Source of the DNA: an uncultured Collinsella sp.
GTDB taxonomy: Bacteria; Actinomycetota; Coriobacteriia; Coriobacteriales; Coriobacteriaceae
DNA length: 64,000 nt
Direction: 5' to 3'
Assembly (NCBI GenBank): GCA_900541855.1
Contig: UQLD01000013.1
Location: 6,399-70,398, forward strand
This document shows, piece by piece, positions 1 to 8,901 of this stretch. Numbering within the stretch: position 1 is the first letter of the stretch; the number at the start of each line of letters is the position of its first letter. Below the pieces are notes generated by a model that searched no databases, was not told the DNA's origin, and worked only from the letters and a program-made list of their open reading frames with translations. The translations under genes and the position numbers were made by a program.

Positions 1-558
1 CGAATACTGCATAATCGCCTTGCGCGCGGAGAACAGGCCGCGCGAGTTGGAATAGCCTTCGCAGTCGGGCAGCTGCTGGCGCATGTCCTTGATAACCTCG
101 TCGGGCGTGCGGAAACCGAAGGGCGCCGGGTTGCCGATATTGAGCTTGAGGATGCGCTCGCCTTCGTCCTCCATACGGGCAGCCTCGTCGACGACGGGGC
201 CGCGCACGTCATACAGAACGTTCTCGAGTTTGGTGGATTTGGAAAAAGTACGCATGGTGGTGCTCCTTGGAATTTGAGCTGAGGGATGGGGTTCGGGCTT
301 GGAAACGTTGCGGGACGATGATGCCTCGCCCTGATCGGCGTCACCGGCGAGCAGCCAGGTAACATCGACCTCCAAGATGCGGGCGAGCAGCTCTGCCACG
401 TCGCGCCGCGGAATCGTCTTGCCGCTCACATATTGGCTCATCTGACTCTTGCCGAGTTTTTTGCCGAGCATCTCCGATGCGCGGATTACGTCCGACTGGC
501 GAACGTCGCGATCGGACATAGCCTGTCGCAGGCGATTACTAAACGTCTCTTGGGCCAC
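1..558 (-). CDS. XRE-type HTH domain fused to alanine aminotransferase-like PLP enzyme (partial)
   Basis: Reading down from a GTG at 558, the frame stays open for 186 codons to the window edge. Residues about 5-70 look like a lambda-repressor-type helix-turn-helix (RQSDVIRASEML, then SQMSQYVSGKTIPRRD). After a Ser/Pro linker, residue 102 begins a segment (SSKLENV-like KSTKLENVLYDVRGP, then LKLNIGNPAPFGF) typical of the AlaA family of glutamate-pyruvate aminotransferases. The GTG has AAGGAGG at 564-570. An internal ATG at 255 has only a weak GGAGC site, and the linker is continuous, so I read a single fused protein. A DNA-binding aminotransferase could sense amino acid state; that is inference. 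The catalytic lysine lies outside the window. Confidence 0.8.
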   Translation of the reverse strand, partial: MAQETFSNRLRQAMSDRDVRQSDVIRASEMLGKKLGKSQMSQYVSGKTIPRRDVAELLARILEVDVTWLLAGDADQGEASSSRNVSKPEPHPSAQIPRSTTMRTFSKSTKLENVLYDVRGPVVDEAARMEDEGERILKLNIGNPAPFGFRTPDEVIKDMRQQLPDCEGYSNSRGLFSARKAIMQYS

Positions 559-579
559 AGGAACCTCCTTGCTGGCAAA

Positions 580-661
580 GTTCAATTTATAGAACACGAA
601 TTGAACCAAGGTTCAATTTAGCAAGCAGTATAGCGCCGTACCTCATTCGAAAGTTCAATTT
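580..661. promoter_or_regulatory. Repeated GTTCAATTT operator upstream of the HTH-aminotransferase
   Basis: Four copies of a GGTTCAATT/GTTCAATTT half-site lie just upstream of the start: at 580-588, 599-607 (inverted), 610-618 and 653-661. The middle two form a 9-bp perfect palindrome, AATTGAACC-aa-GGTTCAATT (599-618). The site next to the ribosome binding site would block transcription or initiation. Autoregulation by the adjacent HTH domain is the simplest reading, inferred from position only. Confidence 0.55.
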
Positions 662-720
662 CATAAGAAAACGTACCGAACTTCGAGATTTGCCCAAAGC
701 GGACAATGACGTGCACGCGT

Positions 721-1578
721 TTAGAGGTATTCAAGGAATCGAGCGGCGGCAAGCGAAACGTCGGCCGTGCGATATATCGCATTGATCTGCCGATGGGGAT
801 GCCCCTCGAGCGGACGCACGGCAACATCGAACTGACAGCGGCGCAAGATGAGCGCAGGAAGAACGCTCACGCCCAGGCCATCCTCCACCATAGCCATAAT
901 CGCATAGTCATCCCAGGTCGACAGCTTGGAGCGCACCGTCAGCCCCGCCCGACGAAACAGCGGCGTAATCTCATCATCGGTGCCGCGTTCCAGCAGGATA
1001 AACTGCTCGTTGGCCAAATCGGCAAGAGAGACGACCTCTTCAGTGGCAAGCAAAGAGTCTGCCGGCACTACCGCCATCAACTCGTCGCGCACCAAAGACC
1101 GCGACGTCATGCCATTTTCTCGGGGCTCATGCGGGATAAAGCCCAGATCGCAGCGGCCCTCTGCCACCCATTGTTCAATCTCTGAATAGTCGCCCATCAG
1201 CAGCTCGTAATCAATGTCTGGATAATCGGCACGAAAACGAGCAATCACCGGCGGCAGCACGTGGGTCGCCACGCTCGAAAACGTACCGATGCAGATTTTG
1301 CCGCGCATGAGCCCACGCATCTCATCCACGCGTCGCTGCAAGCGAACGAATTCCTCGCAGAGCGCCTCGACAGCCGGCATGACCTGTCGCCCGTCAGCAG
1401 AAAGAGCCACGCCCTCGCGACTGCGGTCGAGCACCTTAAAGCCCCAATCGGCCTCAAGATCGGCCACCATACGGCTCACGCCCGATTGCGAATAGCTCAG
1501 GCGCTCGGCGGCGCGCGTAAAGCTTCCGGCGCGCACTGTCTCGAGCAGCACCTGCATCTTTTGAATATTCGTTTCCAC
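721..1578 (-). CDS. LysR-family transcriptional regulator
   Basis: N-terminal winged HTH (MQVLLETVRAGSFTRAAERL, then SQSGVSRMVADLE) followed by a periplasmic-binding-protein-like effector domain, about 285 residues, the normal LysR size. I chose GTG 1578 because GGAGG lies 6 nt upstream; an ATG at 1599 is in frame but has no comparable site. The gene is divergent from an EamA transporter starting at 1697, with 118 bp between, the usual LysR-target layout. It probably controls that transporter. The ligand cannot be read from sequence. A paralogous LysR/EamA pair lies at 32700-34633. Confidence 0.9.
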   Translation of the reverse strand: METNIQKMQVLLETVRAGSFTRAAERLSYSQSGVSRMVADLEADWGFKVLDRSREGVALSADGRQVMPAVEALCEEFVRLQRRVDEMRGLMRGKICIGTFSSVATHVLPPVIARFRADYPDIDYELLMGDYSEIEQWVAEGRCDLGFIPHEPRENGMTSRSLVRDELMAVVPADSLLATEEVVSLADLANEQFILLERGTDDEITPLFRRAGLTVRSKLSTWDDYAIMAMVEDGLGVSVLPALILRRCQFDVAVRPLEGHPHRQINAIYRTADVSLAAARFLEYL

Positions 1579-1696
1579 GGCAGTCCTCCATCCTTGCATG
1601 AGCTTTTGTCATGTCAGCCATGCATTATATTCGTTTTTCTTCTAAAGCCAGTTCACCCATAGTGAAGTTGCTCGGATATAGAGGGGATGTCAGCGC

Positions 1697-2608
1697 ATGA
1701 ACAACGGTCTGTTTACGTACTTAGCAGCATTGCTATTGTTTGGCTCCAACGGCATCATCGCCGCTGCCATCGCACTGCCGAGCTCCGATATCGTGCTACT
1801 ACGCACGTTTTTGGGCGCACTCTCGCTTGTCACCATCCTCGCCATCACCCAACGCCATAAGTTGCAGGCGCCATCTCGCCCCCGCGAAGCCGCAGCCCTC
1901 CTCCTCTCGGGAGCCGCGCTGGGCGCCAGCTGGTTTTTTCTGTTCCGCGCCTACCAGACGATCGGCGTCGGCGTATCCTCGCTGCTGTACTACTGCGGCC
2001 CCATCATTGTCATGGCGCTCTCCCCGCTCATCTTTGGCGAAAAGCTGACCGGAGGCAAAATCGCCGGCTTTATCGCCGTTGCTTGCGGTGCTTTTCTCAT
2101 TGCAGCGCAAGGTCTAGGCGGCAATATGCCCATTGCGGGTATCGCCTGCGGCATCGCCTCGGCATTTTGCTATGCGCTGATGGTCATCGCTAGCAAGGGT
2201 GCGCCACACATCGAAGGCCTCGAGAACTCCACGCTCCAGGTGAGCGCCGCCTTTGTGACCGCACTGGTCCTCACGCTCATCACGCAGGGCGCTCCCTCGT
2301 TCCTGTCCGCCGGCGTCGCCGCCAGTATTGATTGGCACGCCGTCGCTATGCTCGGCGTCGTCAACACCGGACTCGGTTGCCTGCTCTACTTTAGCGCCGT
2401 CGCCAAACTGCCCGTGCAGACCGTCGCCGTCGTCGGCTACCTTGAGCCGCTTTCGGCCGTCGTGTTCTCGGCCGTCCTTTTGGGCGAAACCATAACACCG
2501 GTCCGCCTGATGGGCGCCGCGTTTATCATCGGCGGCGCGATTTTTTGCGAACTCGCCAGCAAACGCGCAAACACCAAGGCTGGCATCGCCCAGACAGCAC
2601 GTGCTTAA
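1697..2608 (+). CDS. EamA/DMT-family transporter
   Basis: 303 residues with about ten hydrophobic segments in two EamA repeats, typical of the drug/metabolite transporter superfamily (RhaT/YdcZ-like). The second repeat carries the expected TVAVVGYLEPLSAVVFSAVLLGE pattern near its end. These inner-membrane proteins usually export amino acids or metabolites. Divergent from the LysR gene ending at 721, its likely regulator. A strong terminator follows at 2643. Substrate unknown. Confidence 0.9.
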   Translation: MNNGLFTYLAALLLFGSNGIIAAAIALPSSDIVLLRTFLGALSLVTILAITQRHKLQAPSRPREAAALLLSGAALGASWFFLFRAYQTIGVGVSSLLYYCGPIIVMALSPLIFGEKLTGGKIAGFIAVACGAFLIAAQGLGGNMPIAGIACGIASAFCYALMVIASKGAPHIEGLENSTLQVSAAFVTALVLTLITQGAPSFLSAGVAASIDWHAVAMLGVVNTGLGCLLYFSAVAKLPVQTVAVVGYLEPLSAVVFSAVLLGETITPVRLMGAAFIIGGAIFCELASKRANTKAGIAQTARA

Positions 2609-2642
2609 TAGCCCCTGCTCTGAAATACTACCTGCGTACATG

Positions 2643-2666
2643 AATAATCCCCAGATGGGGATTATT
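2643..2666 (+). terminator. Intrinsic terminator after the EamA gene
   Basis: Perfect 10-bp stem AATAATCCCC-agat-GGGGATTATT. It ends in an A/T-rich side and is followed by GTCT rather than a long T-run. It lies between the transporter gene and kup. Confidence 0.7.
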
Positions 2667-2765
2667 GTCTAAAACACCCCGATGTGCCAAACTGCTCTTA
2701 TATGTATAAAGATGGCATAAAGGTCTACTGCTCATGGCAGAGGCCAGATGTCCAAGGGAGTCCAC

Positions 2766-4997
2766 GTGGCACACAACAAGCTGGAGGCAAGCCTCCAAGA
2801 CCAGCGTAGTCAAGGCGGGCATGGAGCCATTCCCCTCTCCGCTGGCATGCTGCTCGTAACGCTCGGCGTCGTCTACGGTGACATCGGCACGAGCCCCATG
2901 TATACCATGAAATCAATCGTCGCCAACAACGGCGGCATCGGTACCGTCAGCGAGGACATGATCCTGGGCGCGCTCTCGCTCGTCATCTGGACCATGACAC
3001 TCGTGACCACGGTCAAGTACGTTGTAATCGCCATGAAGGCCGATAACCATAACGAAGGCGGCATCTTCGCCCTGTTCAGTCTCGTGCGTAAGGTGGCGCC
3101 GTGGCTGATTCTCCCCGCCATGATCGGCGGCGCGGCGCTGCTCGCCGACGGCATCCTCACCCCCGCGGTCACGGTCACCACAACCATCGAGGGTCTGCGC
3201 ACTATCGAGTGGGGCCACGCGCTATTGGGTGACGGGCAAACCAACGTCATCATTATTACCATCATCATTATCTGCGGCCTATTTGCCATGCAGCGCGCCG
3301 GTACCTCGTCGATCGGCAAGCTGTTCGGCCCGCTCATGACGCTATGGTTCCTGTTCCTGGCGGGCGCCGGCCTGTTCAACATGCTCGGCAACCTGTCCAT
3401 CCTGCGCGCCCTCAACCCCATCCGCGGCATCATGTTCCTGTTCTCGCCCATCAACCACTCGGGCATCATGGTGCTCGGCTTCGTCTTCCTGTCAACGACC
3501 GGTGCCGAGGCGCTCTACTCGGACATGGGTCACGTGGGAAAGGCAAACATTTACGCATCCTGGCCGTTCGTAAAGGCGGCCCTCATCCTTAACTATCTGG
3601 GTCAGGGCGCCTGGCTGCTCGCCAACAACTCCAATCCCCAGATGCTCGCGATGGATATCGTCAACCCGTTCTATATGATGCTTCCCGAGCCCCTGCGCCC
3701 CTTTGCCATCGTGCTTTCGGCCGTGGCGGCCATCATCGCCTCGCAGGCGCTCATCACCGGCTCGTTCTCGCTGGTATCCGAGGCAACGCGCCTCAACCTT
3801 ATGCCGCACTTGCGCATCCACTACCCCAGCGACACCAAGGGCCAGCTCTATATTCCGCTCGTCAACAACATCATGTGGGTCGGCTGCATCTTCATCGTGC
3901 TGCTGTTCCAAAACTCCGAGCGCATGGAGAGCGCCTACGGCCTCGCCATTACCGTGACCATGCTCATGACCACGACGCTTTTGACGAGCTATATCGCCGG
4001 CATCCTCAAGCACAAGCTGGGCGCTTGCGTCTTTGCCCTGCTTTTTGGCGCCATTGAGCTGTGCTTCTTCGCTTCGTGCCTCACCATGTTCTTTGACGGC
4101 GGCTACGTCATGATCTTCTTGGCCGCGCTGCTGTTTGGCCTTATGTATGTGTGGCGTCGCGGCACCGCCATCGAGCGCACGCAGACGATTCTGCTGCCCG
4201 TCTCCAAGTACATCGACCAGCTCAATCGCCTGCGCAATGACGAGACCTATCCCGTGCTCGCCGACAATCTGGTGTTCCTCACCAACAGCCCCGACCCGCT
4301 CACGCTCGACCGCGACGTGCTCTATTCCATCCTGGACAAGCACCCCAAGCGTGCCAAGGCATATTGGTTCATCAACGTGCACGTTACCGACGAGCCCTAT
4401 ACGCACGAGTATTCCGTTGAGACCTTTGGCACAGACTTCCTGTTCCGCGTACGCTTGGACCTGGGCTTTAAGGTCAATCAGCGCATCAACGCCTACCTGC
4501 GCCAAATCGTTGGCGACCTGATGGCATCGGGTGAGTTGCCGCCGCAGCATCACACCTACTCCATCTACGAGACACGCGGCAACGTGGGTGACTTCCGTTT
4601 TTGCATGCTGCGCAAGATGCTTGCCCCCGAAACGGACATCAACCGCAACGACCATCGCGTCATGGCCATCAAGTACGCCGTCCGCCGCGCCTGCGGAAGC
4701 CCGGCACGTTGGTACGGTCTCGAGAACTCGGCCATCATCATTGAGTACGTACCGCTCTTTGCCCGCATGCGTCCGGCAGTCAAACTCATTCGCACCCAGG
4801 TGCCGCTCGAGATCCTGATCGAAGAGGCCGAGGAAATGGAAGTCGACATCTTCTCGGACGACCTGGTCAACGGCAACGAAGCCGGTAAGGACATGAACGT
4901 CGATCCCACCGAGTTGCTCGAGAGCGTCGCCGATACGCCCGAACAGCAACAGCTCGACGGTCTCGAGATCGAACAGCTCAACGACGCCAACTTCTAG
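2766..4997 (+). CDS. kup: Kup/HAK/KT potassium uptake protein
   Basis: A multi-spanning K+ transporter of about 743 residues. The N-terminal signature GVVYGDIGTSPMYT is diagnostic of the Kup/HAK/KT family. It is followed by about twelve membrane segments to residue 465 or so, and then a long cytoplasmic C-terminal domain, longer than in E. coli Kup (622 residues). I chose GTG 2766 because AAGGGAG sits 5 nt upstream; ATG 2748 in the same frame would place that site inside the gene. It is monocistronic, with terminators on both sides. It should import K+ with protons. No c-di-AMP riboswitch is evident in the short leader. Confidence 0.95.
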   Translation: MAHNKLEASLQDQRSQGGHGAIPLSAGMLLVTLGVVYGDIGTSPMYTMKSIVANNGGIGTVSEDMILGALSLVIWTMTLVTTVKYVVIAMKADNHNEGGIFALFSLVRKVAPWLILPAMIGGAALLADGILTPAVTVTTTIEGLRTIEWGHALLGDGQTNVIIITIIIICGLFAMQRAGTSSIGKLFGPLMTLWFLFLAGAGLFNMLGNLSILRALNPIRGIMFLFSPINHSGIMVLGFVFLSTTGAEALYSDMGHVGKANIYASWPFVKAALILNYLGQGAWLLANNSNPQMLAMDIVNPFYMMLPEPLRPFAIVLSAVAAIIASQALITGSFSLVSEATRLNLMPHLRIHYPSDTKGQLYIPLVNNIMWVGCIFIVLLFQNSERMESAYGLAITVTMLMTTTLLTSYIAGILKHKLGACVFALLFGAIELCFFASCLTMFFDGGYVMIFLAALLFGLMYVWRRGTAIERTQTILLPVSKYIDQLNRLRNDETYPVLADNLVFLTNSPDPLTLDRDVLYSILDKHPKRAKAYWFINVHVTDEPYTHEYSVETFGTDFLFRVRLDLGFKVNQRINAYLRQIVGDLMASGELPPQHHTYSIYETRGNVGDFRFCMLRKMLAPETDINRNDHRVMAIKYAVRRACGSPARWYGLENSAIIIEYVPLFARMRPAVKLIRTQVPLEILIEEAEEMEVDIFSDDLVNGNEAGKDMNVDPTELLESVADTPEQQQLDGLEIEQLNDANF

Positions 4998-5018
4998 CGA
5001 CGTCACAAATCAACGACA

Positions 5019-5052
5019 GCGGCCCTGCACCTCACGGGAGATGCAGGGCCGC
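5019..5052 (+). terminator. Terminator after kup
   Basis: GCGGCCCTGCA ... TGCAGGGCCGC stem (11 bp) with a 12-nt loop, followed by TTT. It also lies just downstream of the minus-strand amidase gene and could serve both. Confidence 0.8.
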
Positions 5053-5076
5053 TTTGCATTGCAGTAAAGCTAGCGG

Positions 5077-6042
5077 CTACGAACGACGCGGCTCGGGAAC
5101 CACGAGCCTATCGGGGCTCGCGCCCTCGGCATCCATCAGGCTCACGTAGCGAATCGACGGATCCCCATACATCGCGTAGTAATAATTGCCCGTGCGCGCG
5201 CTAAAGCATCCGGTGTAGATAGTCTTCTCGAACTTGCCATCGCCCATCCTGGACGCTCCCTCGATCATCACCACGCCCTCGAGCGAGCGGAACATGCGAA
5301 CGACGTTTTCGGTCTCGCTCTCCTTTTGCGGGTAATTGGCATTGAGGTACGCCGCCTTTACAAAACGGCTCGGCGAATAGCAATCGCCCGGAATGCCGCG
5401 CATGCCGGCACCGGCTCCATAGGGCTTGAGCTCGGCGCCACGCCATGTCGCCGTCTGCGGAAAATCGCTTGTGGCGGTGATATAGGTGCGGAGGTTTTCC
5501 ATATGCCACGGGAAGGTCGGCTGATTGGCAAGGGTGTCGACCGGATCGTCGTATACATGCAGGCCGTCAGCCATCATCTCGACCACGATGCTGCGCTGGC
5601 TGTCGCCGATAATCCAATGGAGCAGCGACACGCCCAGCCCCTCTCCTGCAGATTTGGCAACAATCACCGTGTCGCGCAGCGCGGCCTCGACCTCATCGAC
5701 CGTCGAGAACGTCGCTGCCACCCACAGGGGAAACTCATAGGCCGCGATATTGGTCTTTCCATCAACCGGCCCCTCGGCATACTCGGCATAACCCGGGAAA
5801 TTGAGGCCCGCCACGGCGAGGCCCGCATCGTTGCCGCAATCGAAGAACATAGGGTAGTTCTTGTAATCGATGCACATACCGATCACCGCGTGTGCCGCTG
5901 TCGCGTCGTCGATAAACGAATACGGAATGTGAAACCCGCGCGGCATCACGCGAACCTGTTGGCCGTAGTCAAAGCTCCAGTCGAGGTTGCGGCCCAGATA
6001 CATGTGACCAGAATTATCGGTAAATCGAATACTCGTACACAT
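5077..6042 (-). CDS. Choloylglycine hydrolase family: bile salt hydrolase or penicillin V acylase
   Basis: 321-residue Ntn-hydrolase that cleaves the amide of conjugated bile salts or related linear amides. The start at 6042 (AGGAGG upstream) gives MCTSIRF, placing Cys2 as the N-terminal nucleophile after Met removal. Family residues are present: Arg18 and Asp21 (GRNLDW), Asn81 in AGLNFPGY, Asn in LANQPTFPW, and Arg in SPSRFVKAAY. An upstream in-frame ATG at 6105 would bury Cys2 and is rejected. No signal peptide, so it is cytoplasmic. Bile salt hydrolase is favoured for a gut organism, but the amidase subtypes cannot be separated reliably by eye. Confidence 0.88.
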   Translation of the reverse strand: MCTSIRFTDNSGHMYLGRNLDWSFDYGQQVRVMPRGFHIPYSFIDDATAAHAVIGMCIDYKNYPMFFDCGNDAGLAVAGLNFPGYAEYAEGPVDGKTNIAAYEFPLWVAATFSTVDEVEAALRDTVIVAKSAGEGLGVSLLHWIIGDSQRSIVVEMMADGLHVYDDPVDTLANQPTFPWHMENLRTYITATSDFPQTATWRGAELKPYGAGAGMRGIPGDCYSPSRFVKAAYLNANYPQKESETENVVRMFRSLEGVVMIEGASRMGDGKFEKTIYTGCFSARTGNYYYAMYGDPSIRYVSLMDAEGASPDRLVVPEPRRS

Positions 6043-6109
6043 AGCGCCTCCTAGCTTTACGTTCCTGCTAAGTTCATTGTCTCCAAACAAAAAGGCGCTA
6101 AACACAAAA

Positions 6110-6141
6110 GCCCGGACATGACAACAATGTCACGCCCGGGC
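6110..6141 (-). terminator. Terminator of the deformylase-like gene
   Basis: Read on the minus strand: GCCCGGGCGTGACA-TTGT-TGTCATGTCCGGGC followed by TTTT. Two stacked stems with small internal mismatches. Confidence 0.8.
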
Positions 6142-6174
6142 CAAAGCACCGGTTCAATCCCCGATCAAATCGTC

Positions 6175-6594
6175 CTAGACGAGTTTACCGAGACAGTGAT
6201 CAATCATGTGTTGAACCATCTGCGCCTCAAAGCCGACGAAGTCCTGCTTGCGCTCGCGCATCTTGCCGTCGACGATCACGTCATAAGCGACCTTGCACTT
6301 GATATAGCGCGTGGACTTGGTGACCTCCTCGTGCGTCAGGCAGCTCTCCTCCATCTTGCTGGCGCCCAGGCCAAACACCAGACGGGGGTTGTAGAGCACG
6401 TGGGGCTCGCCGGCATCGTCCAGGTAGACGCAAACCTTCTTGGTAACGCCAATCTGGTTAGCGGCAAGGCAGCCGGCATCGTCGAGCGACTTGATGGTAT
6501 CGATCAGGTCCTGAGCAACCGACTCGTCCTCGACGGTCGCAACCTCGCAACGCTGGGACAGGATAGCCTCGTCGTGGCAAAGCTCTTTAATCAT
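6175..6594 (-). CDS. Peptide deformylase-like protein lacking the catalytic Glu
   Basis: 139 residues, the short Gram-positive deformylase-like type. Deformylase removes the N-formyl group from nascent proteins. Motif 1 is GCLAANQIG and motif 2 is EESCLT with the metal-ligand Cys. Motif 3, normally HExxH, reads H129-M-I-D-H133, so the general base Glu is replaced by Met. Both His ligands and the Cys remain, so metal may still bind, but normal catalysis is doubtful. Start 6594 is preceded by GGAGGA at 4-nt spacing; ATG 6606 overlaps that site. A true def gene is expected elsewhere in the genome. Confidence 0.8.
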   Translation of the reverse strand: MIKELCHDEAILSQRCEVATVEDESVAQDLIDTIKSLDDAGCLAANQIGVTKKVCVYLDDAGEPHVLYNPRLVFGLGASKMEESCLTHEEVTKSTRYIKCKVAYDVIVDGKMRERKQDFVGFEAQMVQHMIDHCLGKLV

Positions 6595-6787
6595 ACGTTC
6601 CTCCATAGGGGTCGTTGTAACCGCTTAAGTATACGGTACCCACACTTTTTCATGCGAAAAATACCGTCCGTCTGCTACAAAGCGCCGAACATCAACATGC
6701 GAGGAACAACAGCGTCGTAAAGGGGCTATAGTGGGTGAGTTCGTGTCAATCGGCCTAAACTCGGGGCCGAACAAGGAAAGGGTATGC

Positions 6788-8098
6788 ATGGACGAACTAT
6801 TTCACGTCAGCGAGCGCAAGTCCACAATCGGGACCGAACTCCGCGCTGGACTGACAACATTCCTGGCGATGGCCTACATCATCGCCGTCAACCCCGCGGT
6901 GCTCTCGGGCGCTGGCATCGATGCGGGAGCGCTCGCCTGCGCCACCTGCCTGGGCGCCGGCATCATGACCATCTGCATGGGCATCTTCGCCAACCGCCCG
7001 CTCGCCTGCGCGTCGGGCTTAGGCGTCAACGCGATGATCGCCGGAATCACCACCACCGTCTGCGGCGGTGACTGGCACGTGGCCATGAGCGTCATCTTCC
7101 TTGAGGGCGTCGTCATCTTGCTGCTCGTGCTTTGTGGCCTGCGCGAGGCCATCATGGACGCCATCCCAGTTGTCCTGCGTCACGCCATCTCGGTGGGTCT
7201 GGGCCTGTTCATCGCCATGATTGGCCTGTGCGATGCCGGCATTATCACCGCTGGCGCCGGTACACTCGTCGGTCTGGGCGACATCACCTCCCCCACCTTC
7301 ATCGTCGGCATCATCTCCATCCTGGTGACAGTCGCCCTCGCCTGCCGCAACGTCCCCGGCTCGCTGCTCATCGGCATCGTCGTCGCCGTCATCGCCGGTA
7401 TCCCCCTAGGTGTGACCCAGGCTCCGACCGGTATCATCGCCCCGCTCGATTTCTCGAGCATCGGTGGCCCCATCGCCGACGCCGGCGGCGTGCCTGCCAT
7501 CGTCAAGGTCCTTACCGACCCCGCGCTCCTCGTCATCTCGTTCTCGCTGCTCATGAGTGACTTCTTCGACACCATGGGCACCGCGATGGCCGTGGCCAAG
7601 CAGGGCGAGTTCCTCACCGACGACGGCAACGTCGAGAATATCAAGGAGATTCTGATCGTCGACTCCGCCGCCGCTGCTGTGGGCGGTTTCATGGGCGTCT
7701 CCTCCATCACCACCTTCGTCGAGTCCACCTCTGGCGCTGCCGACGGTGGCCGCACGGGCCTCACCTCCGTCACCACCGGCGTGCTGTTCATTCTCGCCGC
7801 GTTCTTCTCCCCCATCGTCACCATCGTTTCCAGCGCCGCCACCTGCGGTGCTCTGGTCTACGTCGGCTACCTCATGATGAGCGAGGCCTCCGAGATCGAC
7901 TGGTCCGACGTGTCGCAGGGTTTCCCGGCGTTCATGATTGTCGCCGGCGTGCCCTTCACCTACTCCATCTCTGCCGGCATTGGCCTGGGCTTTATCGCCT
8001 ACGTGGTCGTCGCGCTCTTTAAGGGCGAGGCCTCCAAGATCAAGCCGCTCATGTGGATCGCAGCCCTCGCCTTCCTCGTCTACTTCTTCGTGGCGTAA
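6788..8098 (+). CDS. NCS2 (AzgA-type) purine permease
   Basis: 436-residue permease with about 12-14 membrane segments. TELRAGLTTFLAMAYIIAVNP at the N-terminus and ESTSGAADGGRTGLTSV in the second half are the AzgA/PbuG/PbuO signatures, pointing to proton-coupled uptake of guanine, hypoxanthine or adenine. Start 6788 follows AAGGAAAGGG; GTG 6731 is an in-frame alternative without a clear site. Monocistronic with its own terminator. No purine riboswitch could be seen in the 190-nt leader. Confidence 0.92.
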   Translation: MDELFHVSERKSTIGTELRAGLTTFLAMAYIIAVNPAVLSGAGIDAGALACATCLGAGIMTICMGIFANRPLACASGLGVNAMIAGITTTVCGGDWHVAMSVIFLEGVVILLLVLCGLREAIMDAIPVVLRHAISVGLGLFIAMIGLCDAGIITAGAGTLVGLGDITSPTFIVGIISILVTVALACRNVPGSLLIGIVVAVIAGIPLGVTQAPTGIIAPLDFSSIGGPIADAGGVPAIVKVLTDPALLVISFSLLMSDFFDTMGTAMAVAKQGEFLTDDGNVENIKEILIVDSAAAAVGGFMGVSSITTFVESTSGAADGGRTGLTSVTTGVLFILAAFFSPIVTIVSSAATCGALVYVGYLMMSEASEIDWSDVSQGFPAFMIVAGVPFTYSISAGIGLGFIAYVVVALFKGEASKIKPLMWIAALAFLVYFFVA

Positions 8099-8125
8099 CG
8101 GCATAGTCTGCTAAAGCAAAACAAC

Positions 8126-8160
8126 AAGGCGCGGAATCGCATCGAGCGGCTCCGCGCCTT
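8126..8160 (+). terminator. Terminator after the purine permease
   Basis: AAGGCGCGGA ... TCCGCGCCTT, a 10-bp stem with a 15-nt loop followed by TCTTTT. Confidence 0.85.
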
Positions 8161-8187
8161 TCTTTTAGCGTCTGCCCCCGTGTCAGC

Positions 8188-8901
8188 GTGCGACAATTGA
8201 GGCTGTCAATATCACAACACCGAGAGAAGCCTGCCTTGGAAGCGCATCATAAGCAGATAACCGTTTATTCAGAGTGTGCGGAAGGCGCGCCCGTCATCTA
8301 TCTCCCCGTGATTATGGGCAACGGTAGTGAAGTCTACGAGCGCTGCCGAGAGCTCGACTGCCCGCTGTTCACCCTTGTCGCCATTGGAGGGCTCGATTGG
8401 AATCGCGAGCTGAGCCCCTGGGAATGCGACGGAACTATACGAGATGCCGAGCCCTTTGGCGGACAGGCTGCTGGTTTTCTTGACGAGTTGTTGAAGCAGA
8501 TAATCCCCCAGGCCGAATCATCGCTCCCGCAACCGCCCGCCTGGCGCGGCGTTGCCGGCTACTCGTTGGCGGGTCTTTTTGCACTGTGGGCACTTTGGCA
8601 AACAGATGTCTTTGAGCGCGTGGCGAGTGCATCGGGGTCGCTGTGGTTCCCCGGCTTTATCGACTACGCGCGCGAGCGCACGATGACGGCTACGCCCGAC
8701 GCCGCCTATCTGTCGCTCGGTAAAAAGGAAACCAAGACGCCCAACCGCATGATGCGGCACGTACTCGACGATACGCGCGCGATGGAAAAGCTGTTTATCG
8801 AGCGCGACATCCCAACAACGCTGGAGCTCAACCCCGGCAATCATTTTGCCCAAACTGACCTGCGCATGGCGCGCGGCATCCACTGGATACTGACGCATTA
8901 A
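8188..8901 (+). CDS. Alpha/beta-hydrolase esterase, putative (enterochelin esterase/IroE-like fold)
   Basis: About 237 residues. The central GYSLAG matches the GxSxG nucleophile elbow, inside a sequence (WRGVAGYSLAGLFALWALW) typical of esterase D/IroE-like hydrolases. HFAQTD near the C-terminus offers the catalytic His, and an Asp may lie in the preceding segment. No signal peptide, so cytoplasmic. Start is uncertain: GTG 8188, or TTG 8236, which follows GAGAGAAG and begins directly at the conserved part. The natural substrate is not evident. It stands alone between a terminator and a decayed gene fragment. Confidence 0.8.
   Translation: MRQLRLSISQHREKPALEAHHKQITVYSECAEGAPVIYLPVIMGNGSEVYERCRELDCPLFTLVAIGGLDWNRELSPWECDGTIRDAEPFGGQAAGFLDELLKQIIPQAESSLPQPPAWRGVAGYSLAGLFALWALWQTDVFERVASASGSLWFPGFIDYARERTMTATPDAAYLSLGKKETKTPNRMMRHVLDDTRAMEKLFIERDIPTTLELNPGNHFAQTDLRMARGIHWILTH

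Noticed and set aside
3492..5006. 504-codon minus-strand ORF opposite kup
   Set aside because: Mirror frame of a high-GC gene; composition is His/Gly/Val-rich with no domain. Similar antisense frames at 25134-26897, 47578-49236, 53240-54556 and 59880-61661 were rejected for the same reason.
6150..6163. tRNA T-arm-like GGTTCAATCC
   Set aside because: The flanking bases do not form a T-stem and no acceptor or anticodon arm is found; it lies beside the deformylase-like gene terminator.
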